64,000 bases of DNA from Flavimarina sp. Hel_I_48 (lineage in GTDB: Bacteria > Bacteroidota > Bacteroidia > Flavobacteriales > Flavobacteriaceae): contig NZ_JPOL01000002.1 of NCBI RefSeq assembly GCF_000733945.1, positions 3,535,001 to 3,599,000 of the forward strand, written 5' to 3'. The notes under the pieces were generated by a model that saw only the letters and a program-made list of their open reading frames with translations, made no database searches and was not told the origin of the DNA. Below, piece after piece: positions 54,598 to 63,460 of this stretch. The position numbers and the translations under genes are program-made. Each line of letters starts with the position of its first letter. The first letter of the stretch is position 1.

Positions 54598-55407
54598 ATG
54601 AAAATAATTACTTTACTACTATCCTTTTTCTTCTTTTTAAAACTATCTGCCCAGGTGGGTATAGGGACTACTGAGCCAAGTGGTGCCGCAATGCTCGAGG
54701 TGAGTAGCTCATCAAATGATGTGGATTATAAAGGATTTATGCCACCCCGGGTTTCTGTAGCTCAGCGCGACAAGATCAATGCAACTAAAGAGGATGCTGG
54801 ATTAATTGTATTTGTGAACGATGCCGCTCAAGCAAATCAATGTCTTCAAATCTGGAATGGTTCTGCCTGGCAGGATATTTATTGCATAAATGATATTGGT
54901 TTTTCAAACATTGTACAAAATTTTGACAGTGGCAGAACATGGTCGTATTCATCAGACATTGCATTCTTTGATAATGGTGATGATGGGTTTTATGGTATCA
55001 CAGAGCAGTCTAACCTTGATGATATCACTACGCTTACTAACAATTTTCTAGGTATTCTTGATTTAAATGATGAGGGTGATAATGGAACTACCGAATTTGC
55101 TACACTAACATTTGACCCTGTGGACATCGCTTCGCTACCCAATGGTGCCACGGTTTCCTTCAATTACGAGTTTTTTGAATTTGATGGCGGGGATGCTTGT
55201 TATTATACTATCGTCATTGATGGAGAAGATCAGGCCGAGGTATTGCTTATAGAGGGTGCTGCCGAAGGAGACGGTATTTCCTCTAATGGAATGATTTCTG
55301 AAATTATACCTGCCGGAACCTTAACCGTGGCGTTGCGCATTAGAATAAAGCAGAATGGGGCTGAAGATTCTGCAGGATTTGATAATTTTACCGTATCTGC
55401 TAATTAG
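54598..55407 (+). CDS. Secreted protein with GIGTTxPS repeat-type N-terminus
   Basis: 269 residues with a signal peptide (1-19, cleaved after 'LSAQ'). The mature N-terminus 'VGIGTTEPSGAAMLEV' and 'GFMPPRVS' is a pattern common in exported flavobacterial proteins of unknown role. The rest is a beta-rich, Asp-rich domain with no cysteine motif, no recognised enzyme motif and no typical type IX sorting tail at the end. It converges with and overlaps the HAD gene by eight bases. Confidence 0.75.
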   Translation: MKIITLLLSFFFFLKLSAQVGIGTTEPSGAAMLEVSSSSNDVDYKGFMPPRVSVAQRDKINATKEDAGLIVFVNDAAQANQCLQIWNGSAWQDIYCINDIGFSNIVQNFDSGRTWSYSSDIAFFDNGDDGFYGITEQSNLDDITTLTNNFLGILDLNDEGDNGTTEFATLTFDPVDIASLPNGATVSFNYEFFEFDGGDACYYTIVIDGEDQAEVLLIEGAAEGDGISSNGMISEIIPAGTLTVALRIRIKQNGAEDSAGFDNFTVSAN

Positions 55408-56071
55408 TCAATAAATCAGGCAATTCCGTCAATTTTTTGATGGAATAGGTCGGTTTTTCGGCTAGCGGGTATAAGAACTTACCAGGGCGTTCTAGAAAGC
55501 ATGTTTGCAATCCTGCGCGCTGCGCGCCAGTAATGTCCCAGCCGTGAGCGGCAACAAGCATGGCATTTTCTTTTTCAGTATTCATAACATTTAAAACATG
55601 CGCATAAGTCTCTGGATGTGGTTTATACTTTTGCACGGCATCAACGCTATAAATACCTTTAAATAGATGATCTATCTTGGCAAAATGCAATTGATCCTTA
55701 ACCGTTCTTAAATTGCCATTAGTCAGCGCAGCGAGTTCAAAACCCTGTGCAGCCAATTGTTCCAGTCCCTCAATAACATCAGTATGTGGTGGAAGTTCCT
55801 TAATTTTCGAAAGGATATTTTCAATTTCAGTATCCTGTAAAGGTCTGTCAAACTGCTTTGACACCATTTTTAAAGTTGCCTGACCTATCTCTCCAAAATC
55901 AGCATAATTTAAGGATGTTGTTTCCACAAGCGAATAGTGCAGCAGGGTACGAAACCAAACGGAAAAGCCTGTTTCACTTTCAAGCGCCTCGTTGACTTTT
56001 TCCTTCAGCGGTTTGAGATCGAGTAAAGTCTCGTTAACGTCAAAAATCAATAATTTTGGTTTGGTGCTCAT
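55400..56071 (-). CDS. HAD-superfamily haloacid dehalogenase type II-like hydrolase
   Basis: 223 residues. Motif I is 'LIFDVNETLLDL' with the nucleophile Asp. Motif II lies in 'ALTNGNLRTV', motif III is the Lys in 'KYKPHPETYAHV', and 'VAAHGWDITGAQRAG' is motif IV. This matches type II haloacid dehalogenases, although many such proteins are general phosphatases. It is upstream-adjacent to the DCC gene on the same strand. Confidence 0.85.
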   Translation of the reverse strand: MSTKPKLLIFDVNETLLDLKPLKEKVNEALESETGFSVWFRTLLHYSLVETTSLNYADFGEIGQATLKMVSKQFDRPLQDTEIENILSKIKELPPHTDVIEGLEQLAAQGFELAALTNGNLRTVKDQLHFAKIDHLFKGIYSVDAVQKYKPHPETYAHVLNVMNTEKENAMLVAAHGWDITGAQRAGLQTCFLERPGKFLYPLAEKPTYSIKKLTELPDLLTN

Positions 56072-56102
56072 TCTTTGATTATTTAATTTGATTATAAACC
56101 AA

Positions 56103-56516
56103 CTAGGTTAAAAACTTATCTTTTAAAGTTGGTGTGGGGATCATGCAACTTTCTTTCTTTCCGAACCAATTGTAGCGGTTTTTTGCGATAAAATCATAGA
56201 CCCCATTCCTTATAAATTTAGGCAATAGCAAGAAAATGGACAATACGGGCCAGCCTCCGGATAAATCACGTGCTATATGTAGGGCTGCACTGGATTTAAT
56301 AAAAGCTTTTTCCTCGGTAATTAGTATCAGGGAATCTGTTTTTTCCGGATCGATGTCAAACTTATTAAGCAATTTAATCCCCAGATCACTTGTTAATGGA
56401 GCGAACCTAAACATATCTTTTGTATCCCTTTTGATAATAAAAGTGATTGCGCTGTTGCACAAATTACAGACACCGTCAAAAAGAACTATTTTTTTATCTG
56501 GATTTTCCGTTTTCAC
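56103..56516 (-). CDS. DCC family thiol-disulfide oxidoreductase (DUF393)
   Basis: A 137-residue protein with the DxxCxxC signature 'FDGVCNLCNSAITFII' near the N-terminus and 'FRFAPLTSDLG' plus 'GGWPVLSIFLLLPKFI' after it, as in the DCC (YuxK) family. Activity is unproven, but a thioredoxin-like redox role is assumed from the CxxC motif. Confidence 0.88.
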   Translation of the reverse strand: MKTENPDKKIVLFDGVCNLCNSAITFIIKRDTKDMFRFAPLTSDLGIKLLNKFDIDPEKTDSLILITEEKAFIKSSAALHIARDLSGGWPVLSIFLLLPKFIRNGVYDFIAKNRYNWFGKKESCMIPTPTLKDKFLT

Positions 56517-56549
56517 GATTTTAACTGCTGATTATTGAACCTATTCAGG

Positions 56550-58724
56550 TTACTTTTTTGCTGGTTGAACCAGTTCCAATTTATCCACATCCACATTCGT
56601 TGTAAACATCCCGTAGTTTACAATTGCTTTTCCTTTCTCGATCTCATCAATGCTTCCCACTGCACGCCCATCTGGGAGGCGTACGCGGTCACCCACTTTC
56701 AAGACGACTTTCGGTTTTGCCTCCTCAGCTTTTTGCTTTTTGTACTTTTCGGTTTTTTTCTCCTGACGGATGGCTTCCACCTTCTTTTCAGCTTCCCGTT
56801 TTACAGCAGCTTCTTTTGCTTTTTCGGCACGCTTTTGCTTTGCATTTTGCTTTTTGCGTTTTGAATTTTCAATCTGAACGACTTTATAAAGTTCGTCGAG
56901 TAAGTCTTTTTTCTTTTTATTTGAATAAAACTTTTCGCTCAGGTCGTTTAATTTTTGACCTAAGTAGATCAGGCGCTGGTTGCTATCGTACAGTTCCTGA
57001 TAACTTTCAAGTTTGTCCTGGATACGGGAATTGGTTTTATCCAGTTCCTGTTGTTTCTGCCGTGCTTCGTGTTCCTTTTCTTTAAGGGATGTAGTCGTTT
57101 TTGCCAGTTTACTACGTTCTTTTTGGAGGTCTGCGATACTTTTGTCAAAACGGATTTTTCCGCGTTCCACCTTTTTCTTGGAACGGTTGATCAAGGAATA
57201 AGGAATACCATTTTTTTGAGCTACTTCAAAAGTAAAGGAACTCCCTGCCTCGCCCAGATAAAGTTTGTAAAGCGGTTCAAGCGTTTTTGCATCAAATAGC
57301 ATGTTTGCGTTTGAAATCGCCTCAGTCTCGTTTGCCATCATTTTAAGGTTGGCATAATGCGTTGTGATGATACCGTAACTGCCACGCTCATAAAATACTT
57401 CCAGAAACGTTTCCGCCAGTGCTCCACCAAGTTCGGGGTCACTACCGGTACCAAATTCATCAATGAGGAAAAGGGTATTTTCATCACATTTCCGCAGGAA
57501 ATAATTCATATTTTTTAAGCGATAACTATAGGTGCTGAGGTGGTTTTCTATACTTTGATTATCACCTATATCCGTCAATATTTTATCGAAAAAGCAAAAA
57601 CGGGAATATTCATGAACAGGGATGAGCAAACCGCTTTGCAGCATTACCTGTAGCAACCCAACGGTCTTTAAGGTAATACTTTTACCGCCCGCATTGGGAC
57701 CGCTTATGACAATTATACGGTGCTTATCATCCAGACTTATATCCTGTGGAAACGTTTGCTCGCCCCTCTTTTGATTATTGAGCCAGAGTAGGGGATGGTA
57801 GGCATCCTTGAGGTGCAACTCGCGGTCTTCACTTATTTTTGGTAAGGTCGCATTGAGTTTTTTGGCATATTTGGCTTTAGCCGAAATCACATCAATGGTG
57901 CTCAGCAATCGCTGATATTCTTCCAATAACTCCTGAAAAGGGCCAATAAATGCCGTTAATTCCTTTAAAATCCGCTTGATTTCCTCATTTTCTTCATACT
58001 GAAGATTGTTGAGTTCGCGCTGGTGCTGCATGGTCGCTTCCGGCTGAATGTAAACAATGCTGCCCGTTTTGGAATTCCCCAATATCGACCCTTTTACCTT
58101 ACGCCTGTGCATGGCGGTAACTGCCAAAACCCGAACATTATCTACTATAGATTCGCGTATTTCATCAAGATACCCATACCCCGAATATTGAGAAAGTGCA
58201 GCAGAAAAACTGGAATTTATCTTGCCCCGAGTATGGTTTATCGCTGTACGGGTCTGTTGCAAAAGGGGGGAAGCGTCGTCGCGTATCTCACCAAAACGGT
58301 CAACCACTTTATTGATCTCGTCTGTGATCACAGTGGTGTATTCTGTATCGCGAACCGTATTAAAGAGCGTAGGATAGATTTCCCTGAACTTCTTAAAGAA
58401 AGCAAGATGTTCATTTGCGGTAGCAGAAAGACCAGCTATTTTCCTGAAACTGCCCAGTTCTAAGGTAAAATCTTCAATTTGAAGCATTTTTAGCTCATGA
58501 TCTATGGCATCAAAACCATGATTGGGAATGGGCTGCTCCTCGTATTGTGACTTTATGTATTCCTGCGTTTGATTCAGCGCAAAATGCGTTTTTGCCACAG
58601 TACGCTGAGGGGCAAGTTTTAAGGCTTTGTTTTTGCCCTTATCTGTAGTGCACAAGTCACTAACATGTGCGCAGATTGTGGGAAACTCGAGGTCTGAAAG
58701 TGTTTTTGAATGTATTTTTATCAT
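56550..58724 (-). CDS. mutS2: MutS2-type DNA-binding ATPase
   Basis: A 724-residue protein with the MutS core, a Walker A loop 'GPNAGGKSITLK' near residue 341, the 'LFLIDEFGTGSDPELGGAL' Walker B/signature and a long coiled-coil with a Lys/Glu-rich section (about 520-660). The C-terminal 60 residues show a KOW-like 'VGDRVRLPDGRAVG', but no Smr nuclease motif is visible, unlike the Bacillus type. MutS2 proteins act in recombination control or rescue of collided ribosomes. Confidence 0.9.
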   Translation of the reverse strand: MIKIHSKTLSDLEFPTICAHVSDLCTTDKGKNKALKLAPQRTVAKTHFALNQTQEYIKSQYEEQPIPNHGFDAIDHELKMLQIEDFTLELGSFRKIAGLSATANEHLAFFKKFREIYPTLFNTVRDTEYTTVITDEINKVVDRFGEIRDDASPLLQQTRTAINHTRGKINSSFSAALSQYSGYGYLDEIRESIVDNVRVLAVTAMHRRKVKGSILGNSKTGSIVYIQPEATMQHQRELNNLQYEENEEIKRILKELTAFIGPFQELLEEYQRLLSTIDVISAKAKYAKKLNATLPKISEDRELHLKDAYHPLLWLNNQKRGEQTFPQDISLDDKHRIIVISGPNAGGKSITLKTVGLLQVMLQSGLLIPVHEYSRFCFFDKILTDIGDNQSIENHLSTYSYRLKNMNYFLRKCDENTLFLIDEFGTGSDPELGGALAETFLEVFYERGSYGIITTHYANLKMMANETEAISNANMLFDAKTLEPLYKLYLGEAGSSFTFEVAQKNGIPYSLINRSKKKVERGKIRFDKSIADLQKERSKLAKTTTSLKEKEHEARQKQQELDKTNSRIQDKLESYQELYDSNQRLIYLGQKLNDLSEKFYSNKKKKDLLDELYKVVQIENSKRKKQNAKQKRAEKAKEAAVKREAEKKVEAIRQEKKTEKYKKQKAEEAKPKVVLKVGDRVRLPDGRAVGSIDEIEKGKAIVNYGMFTTNVDVDKLELVQPAKK

Positions 58725-58785
58725 AGCAATTGCCTAATTTTAAGGCTTAGAATCTAAATAAGATCTTTGCAAATTTACTATTTAT

Positions 58786-59451
58786 ATGAACGTTGACATA
58801 CATCCAAGTTGGAAAGCCGCCCTTGAGCAGGAATTTGATAAACCTTACTTTAAATTACTTACTGATTATGTGAAGAAAGAATATACAGAGCACAAGTGTT
58901 TTCCTCCCGGAAAAAAGATATTTAGGGCTTTTGAGCTTTGTCCATTAGATGATGTGAACGTGGTTATTCTGGGTCAGGATCCTTATCATGGCGTGGGTCA
59001 GGCGAATGGTCTGTGTTTTTCGGTTGGCGAGAATGTAGCCATGCCCCCTTCTTTAATAAATATTTTCAAAGAGTTGGAAACTGATCTCAATAAACCTATA
59101 CCGGCCAACGGGAGCCTGGCGCACTGGGCAAAGCAAGGCGTATTGCTACTCAATGCCACGCTGACAGTAAGAGCGCATCAGGCAGGCTCGCATCAGGGCA
59201 AGGGTTGGGAGACTTTCACAGATCATGTAATAGAGACAGTATCCAAAGAACGGGAAGATGTGGTTTTTATACTTTGGGGCGGGTATGCCAAAAAGAAACA
59301 GCGCCTCATTGATTCCAATAAGCATAAAATATTGACCAGCGGTCATCCTTCACCATTGAGTGCAAATAGGGGATATTGGTTCGGGAACAAGCATTTTTCA
59401 ACTACAAATACCTTTCTAAGCTCAAAAGGTAAAGAAGAAATTAAATGGTAA
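58786..59451 (+). CDS. ung: Uracil-DNA glycosylase
   Basis: A 221-residue family-1 UDG that removes uracil from DNA. The water-activating loop 'GQDPYHG' at 63-69 with catalytic D65 and the Leu-loop 'SGHPSPLSAN' with the catalytic His are both intact. Length is normal. It diverges from mutS2 with only 61 bases between, so the promoters are compact. Confidence 0.97.
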   Translation: MNVDIHPSWKAALEQEFDKPYFKLLTDYVKKEYTEHKCFPPGKKIFRAFELCPLDDVNVVILGQDPYHGVGQANGLCFSVGENVAMPPSLINIFKELETDLNKPIPANGSLAHWAKQGVLLLNATLTVRAHQAGSHQGKGWETFTDHVIETVSKEREDVVFILWGGYAKKKQRLIDSNKHKILTSGHPSPLSANRGYWFGNKHFSTTNTFLSSKGKEEIKW

Positions 59452-59512
59452 TTGTATGGAGATAAGATAAGTGTCTAAAATTTAAGACAGAAACATTTTT
59501 AAACGCTTTGTA

Positions 59513-59555
59513 GATATTGTTTACGATGGACTTTTTGACCTACGTAAACAATATC
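59513..59555. repeat. 13-bp perfect inverted repeat between convergent genes
   Basis: GATATTGTTTACG at 59513-59525 is repeated inverted at 59543-59555, with a 17-base spacer. It lies in the gap between ung (+) and the binding-protein gene (-). It lacks a T-run, so it is not a standard intrinsic terminator. A protein-binding operator or a two-way stop hairpin is possible. Confidence 0.75.
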
Positions 59556-59604
59556 GATACAATGCTTCTAATCTTAACTATACTCACTTACTCTAGACGT
59601 AATT

Positions 59605-60462
59605 TTAAATAGATTTCAGGAAGAAATCTTTCTCACAGATGTTATCAACCATTTTAAGATCTAAAAGGCGCTCCTGTACTATTTTTAGTTCTTTTTCCTT
59701 TAATTGATCCTGAGACCATTCTGTTAGGGAAATCCACTTTTGAACATCCTCTAATTGCTGATCGTAGTTTTTTGCTATGGTTTTTTCGATGTCCTTTACA
59801 CTTTTAAATTGTGCAGTCACAGCATTTAAAACTTTTAAAAATGTAGCTAAGTGCTGATTGTTATTTTCAATACATTCATCTGTGGCCGCAACCACAAAAC
59901 TGGACCATGGCGTTGGGAAATCCCCAACTCGCTTGAAGATGCCTTTATCTACCAATGGTTTGGTAGTAAAATGTTCCCACATGAAATAATCCGCCTTTTC
60001 TTCGGCAAGTGCTTCGATTGCTTTATCTACGGTGCCTATTTCCACAAGCTCGAAAGCAGAGGTATCCCAGCCCTTTTCATGAGCCTGAACATAGGCCATA
60101 ACGTGAGAACCCGAGCCTATTCGGCTTATGGCAACACGTTTTCCTTCCAGATCGTCAATGTTTTCAAAGGAGCTTTTAGCATCTACATGAATTCCCCATC
60201 GTAGGGGCGAAGACACATAATTCTGTATGATCTTTGAGGGATTGCCATTTGCGATATCCCTAATTATACCTTCCGTAAGGATAATGGCCATATCAATTTT
60301 CCCTTCCCAAAGCGCCTTGTTCATTGCACCCGTTCCATCAGGGAATTCTACCCATTGCACATCAATACCTTTCGCGCTAAAAAGTCCCTGCTCTATGGCG
60401 AGGTGAATGGGCATATTGAAATGCTCTGGCACACCTCCTAGTTTTAAAGTTTTGCTTTTCAT
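59605..60462 (-). CDS. Periplasmic-binding-protein-like fold without a signal peptide
   Basis: 285 residues with two alternating alpha/beta domains of the NMT1/ThiY-type solute-binding fold: 'GGVPEHFNMPIHLAIEQGLF', 'GTGAMNKALWEGKIDMAI', then 'GKRVAISRIGSGSHVMAYVQ'. No signal peptide, lipobox or transporter genes are seen, so it is probably cytoplasmic. It starts three bases after the ppk1 stop and is clearly co-transcribed with it. It may be a ligand sensor or an enzyme-like protein. The ligand is unknown. Confidence 0.75.
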   Translation of the reverse strand: MKSKTLKLGGVPEHFNMPIHLAIEQGLFSAKGIDVQWVEFPDGTGAMNKALWEGKIDMAIILTEGIIRDIANGNPSKIIQNYVSSPLRWGIHVDAKSSFENIDDLEGKRVAISRIGSGSHVMAYVQAHEKGWDTSAFELVEIGTVDKAIEALAEEKADYFMWEHFTTKPLVDKGIFKRVGDFPTPWSSFVVAATDECIENNNQHLATFLKVLNAVTAQFKSVKDIEKTIAKNYDQQLEDVQKWISLTEWSQDQLKEKELKIVQERLLDLKMVDNICEKDFFLKSI

Positions 60463-60465
60463 AAG

Positions 60466-62511
60466 TTAGGATTGTTTTTCTTTCAAATAATCGTAGATGG
60501 CATATTGTGATCGTACTGCCGGTTCTCCCACACGCTCAGAAATATATGTATTGGTTTCTTCTTGATCCTGAATACGTGCTTTCCTGTTATCCTGTAATTG
60601 TATATTTAGTATGTCTTTCAATTCTTCAAAAAGATCAGTATCATAAATAGGCGTCAACACTTCTATACGCCTGTCTAAATTGCGGGTCATAAGATCGGCG
60701 GAGCCTATGTACAATTGCTCATCGCCACCATTGTGAAACAAATAAATACGGCCGTGTTCCAGATAACGGTCTACAATACTGGTAATAAATATATTGTCAC
60801 TAACACCTTCAATCCCGGGCACCAGGCAGCTAAAACCCCTTACAATAAGCCTGATCTCAACACCGGCTTGACTAGCTGTGTATAAGAGCTCTATCATTTC
60901 TGGATCTTCAAGACTGTTCATTTTAGCCGTAATGGCTGCTTTTTTACCTCTGCGCGCATTGTCTATTTCGGTACGAATTAGCTTTTCAAAATTACGACGC
61001 GTTGTAAATGGAGATATGAGCAGGTGTTTGTTCCTAGGTATGATAAGTTCACCCTCTAGTACCTCAAAAACCCGTGAAAGTTCTTTTGTTATCTTTTTGT
61101 TTGCGGTAAAAAGGCCATGGTCTGCATAGATTTTTGAAGTTTCCCCATTAAAATTTCCAGTACCTATATAGACATAGCGTGTGATGCTACCATCCTCTTT
61201 TCGGTTGACCATTAAAATTTTTGAGTGCACTTTAATACGCGGATAGCTATAGGTGACGTTTGCTCCCGCTACTTCAAATTTTCGGCCCCAGTCAATATTG
61301 TTCTCTTCGTCAAAGCGCGCTTTTGCTTCAATAAAAATGCTTACTTTTTTACCGTTTTTTAAAGCTGTAAGCAGTGCACTGGTCAATGCAGATTCTTCCG
61401 CAACGCGGTATAACGAGATTTTAATTTCTGTGACCGCTTCATCATTTGCTGCCTCTTCCACAAATTGTTCTACATAGGAGAAAGACATGAACGGAAAATG
61501 AAGCAGATAATCTTTTTCGGCTATAGCCTGAAATAAAGAAGTTGCAGAATCTAAATCCTTGTGCGGTATAGGTGCTTTTTCCTCGTAATGTAATTTTGGG
61601 TTATTGGTGGGATCGGGGAATTTGAAAAAATCATTGAAATTGTGATAGCGACCGCCGGGCATCATGTCAATTTTGCCCAAACCAAGCAATTTCCGTAGTT
61701 TTTTTGCCTCTGGCCTTGGCATATCAGCATCATATAGCAAACGTGTAGGCTGGCCTTTTTGACGTTGCTCAAGCGATTTATAAATACGCTCTGCAAGGAT
61801 ACCCTCGAGCTCATCGTCAAGATAAAGTTCTGCATCACGGGAGACTTTGATCTCATAGATCCCGGTAATTTCTTCAGAAGTGAAAAAGCTGTCTTTTTTA
61901 TAGCGGATGATATCATCAACAAACGTAATGAAATGGACGCCATTTCTGCTTCCCAAAGAAATAAACCTGCCAGTAGAAGCGGTAGGGATCTCAATGAAAC
62001 CGATATGCTGGGAATTTTTAAAGGTAAGGCAATAATAAAGTCCCCGATCTTCCAGAAAGGGTTTCTCATCCTTTTTGAGATCAATGTTTACCACCTCAAT
62101 TTCTTTTTCCAAGTGGGTCTTGAACCAAATATCCGCCAGTTTTTGCTGGGTTTCATCAAAATCTTCTGCTTGTAAAAGCAAGATGTTATTCTCCCTCAGT
62201 TCCGGAAGGATTTCCTTTTTGAATATCTGACCAAAAAGGTCTTGTTGTTCATGAACCTCTGCCAGTATTTTTTTGACCGTTTTGTTAGGGTGCAGGGCAA
62301 GTTTTTTACGAATGCTTTTCTCTACGCGTTTCATCTGTCGCAACTGAGATACACGTACCCTAAAATATTCATCTAGATTTGACGAATAAATAGCAAGAAA
62401 TTTCATGCGCTCGTAGAGCGGATTGAAGGTTTTATCTTCGGCCTCTTGTAATACCCGTGCATTAAAACTGAGCCAGTTTAAATCGCGGTGCTTGAAAGGT
62501 TTTTCGGTCAT
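60466..62511 (-). CDS. ppk1: Polyphosphate kinase 1
   Basis: 681 residues with the PPK1 domain order: N-terminal 'DLNWLSFNARVLQEAED', the head domain, then two HKD-like C-terminal domains. The autophosphorylated histidine is H429 in 'IKVHSKILMVNR'. 'GTGNFNGETSKIYADHGLFT' and 'RNLDRRIEVLTPI' are also diagnostic. It makes polyphosphate from ATP. It is followed by the signal-less binding-protein gene after three bases and preceded by the phosphorylase with a 71-base gap. Confidence 0.96.
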   Translation of the reverse strand: MTEKPFKHRDLNWLSFNARVLQEAEDKTFNPLYERMKFLAIYSSNLDEYFRVRVSQLRQMKRVEKSIRKKLALHPNKTVKKILAEVHEQQDLFGQIFKKEILPELRENNILLLQAEDFDETQQKLADIWFKTHLEKEIEVVNIDLKKDEKPFLEDRGLYYCLTFKNSQHIGFIEIPTASTGRFISLGSRNGVHFITFVDDIIRYKKDSFFTSEEITGIYEIKVSRDAELYLDDELEGILAERIYKSLEQRQKGQPTRLLYDADMPRPEAKKLRKLLGLGKIDMMPGGRYHNFNDFFKFPDPTNNPKLHYEEKAPIPHKDLDSATSLFQAIAEKDYLLHFPFMSFSYVEQFVEEAANDEAVTEIKISLYRVAEESALTSALLTALKNGKKVSIFIEAKARFDEENNIDWGRKFEVAGANVTYSYPRIKVHSKILMVNRKEDGSITRYVYIGTGNFNGETSKIYADHGLFTANKKITKELSRVFEVLEGELIIPRNKHLLISPFTTRRNFEKLIRTEIDNARRGKKAAITAKMNSLEDPEMIELLYTASQAGVEIRLIVRGFSCLVPGIEGVSDNIFITSIVDRYLEHGRIYLFHNGGDEQLYIGSADLMTRNLDRRIEVLTPIYDTDLFEELKDILNIQLQDNRKARIQDQEETNTYISERVGEPAVRSQYAIYDYLKEKQS

Positions 62512-62582
62512 GGGTAGATTTTAATCTGACCAAAAATACAAAAGCCGCTTACATCCAAAATTAAGCTTTTGTTAAAAGAAAG

Positions 62583-63455
62583 TTAGAGCGATTTTATACG
62601 CTCTAAGGCCGATTTTATCATAAAATCGACTGTTTTATCAGCATTTCTGCTGAAAGTTCCCAAAGTTCTATTCGCAAGAATTGCATTAATGGATATAGCG
62701 TGGTGACCCAATAGCCTTGACAAGCCATAAATACCGGAAGTTTCCATTTCCAGATTTGTGATTTTGAGCCCCTCGTACCTGAAAGAAGCAATTTTAGAAT
62801 TGAGTGTGTCGTCCTGAAGTTTAGCCCGTAACATTCTGCCCTGTGGTGCGTAAAAACCAACATTCGTTGCCGTAAAGCCTATATGGTAATTCGTTTCCGT
62901 AAAATGTGTTAGTAAATTTTCATCGGCGGTAATCACATACGGCTGACTTTTTTCTACAGCCCATTTACTGTGTTCGATAAACGCGTTCTGTATTTTAGTG
63001 TTTTGAATATGTTTGCTATCATAAAACTGAAGTAAACTGTCAAAACCTATAGCAAACTGGCTAATTAGTATCGAATCAATTTCGATTTCTGGTTGTATGG
63101 CACCACTTGTACCAAGTCTAATGATTTTTAGCGACTGTAAATTCTCTTTCACACTTCGCGTATTGAAATCTATATTTACAAGGGCATCGAGCTCATTAAG
63201 GACAATGTCTATATTATCTGTACCTATGCCCGTTGAGATAACCGTAATTTCCTTGCCTTTATACGTACCGGTTTGAGCTTTAAATTCTCTTTTCTGTTTT
63301 TTTACGCGTATTGTATCAAAATGCTTCGTAACGTGTTCTACGCGATCAGGATCGCCCACGGTAATCACAATGGGTGCAAGATCTTGTGGTAAAAGATTTA
63401 AATGATAAATACTCCCATCCGCATTAAGGATGAGCTCAGAAGGAGAAAAGGGCAT
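62583..63455 (-). CDS. Nucleoside phosphorylase
   Basis: A 290-residue phosphorylase of the PNP/UDP family (uridine or purine phosphorylase type). Phosphate and ribose contacts are visible in 'VGDPDRVEHV', 'GIGTDNIDIVLNELDAL' and 'IIRLGTSGAIQPEI'. The C-terminal part has 'NLEMETSGIYGLSRLLGHHA', the nucleoside-binding segment with the conserved Met-Glu. The exact base specificity cannot be assigned. It starts five bases after the upstream DUF1835-like gene, so they share a transcript. Confidence 0.9.
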   Translation of the reverse strand: MPFSPSELILNADGSIYHLNLLPQDLAPIVITVGDPDRVEHVTKHFDTIRVKKQKREFKAQTGTYKGKEITVISTGIGTDNIDIVLNELDALVNIDFNTRSVKENLQSLKIIRLGTSGAIQPEIEIDSILISQFAIGFDSLLQFYDSKHIQNTKIQNAFIEHSKWAVEKSQPYVITADENLLTHFTETNYHIGFTATNVGFYAPQGRMLRAKLQDDTLNSKIASFRYEGLKITNLEMETSGIYGLSRLLGHHAISINAILANRTLGTFSRNADKTVDFMIKSALERIKSL

Positions 63456-63460
63456 GTTGA

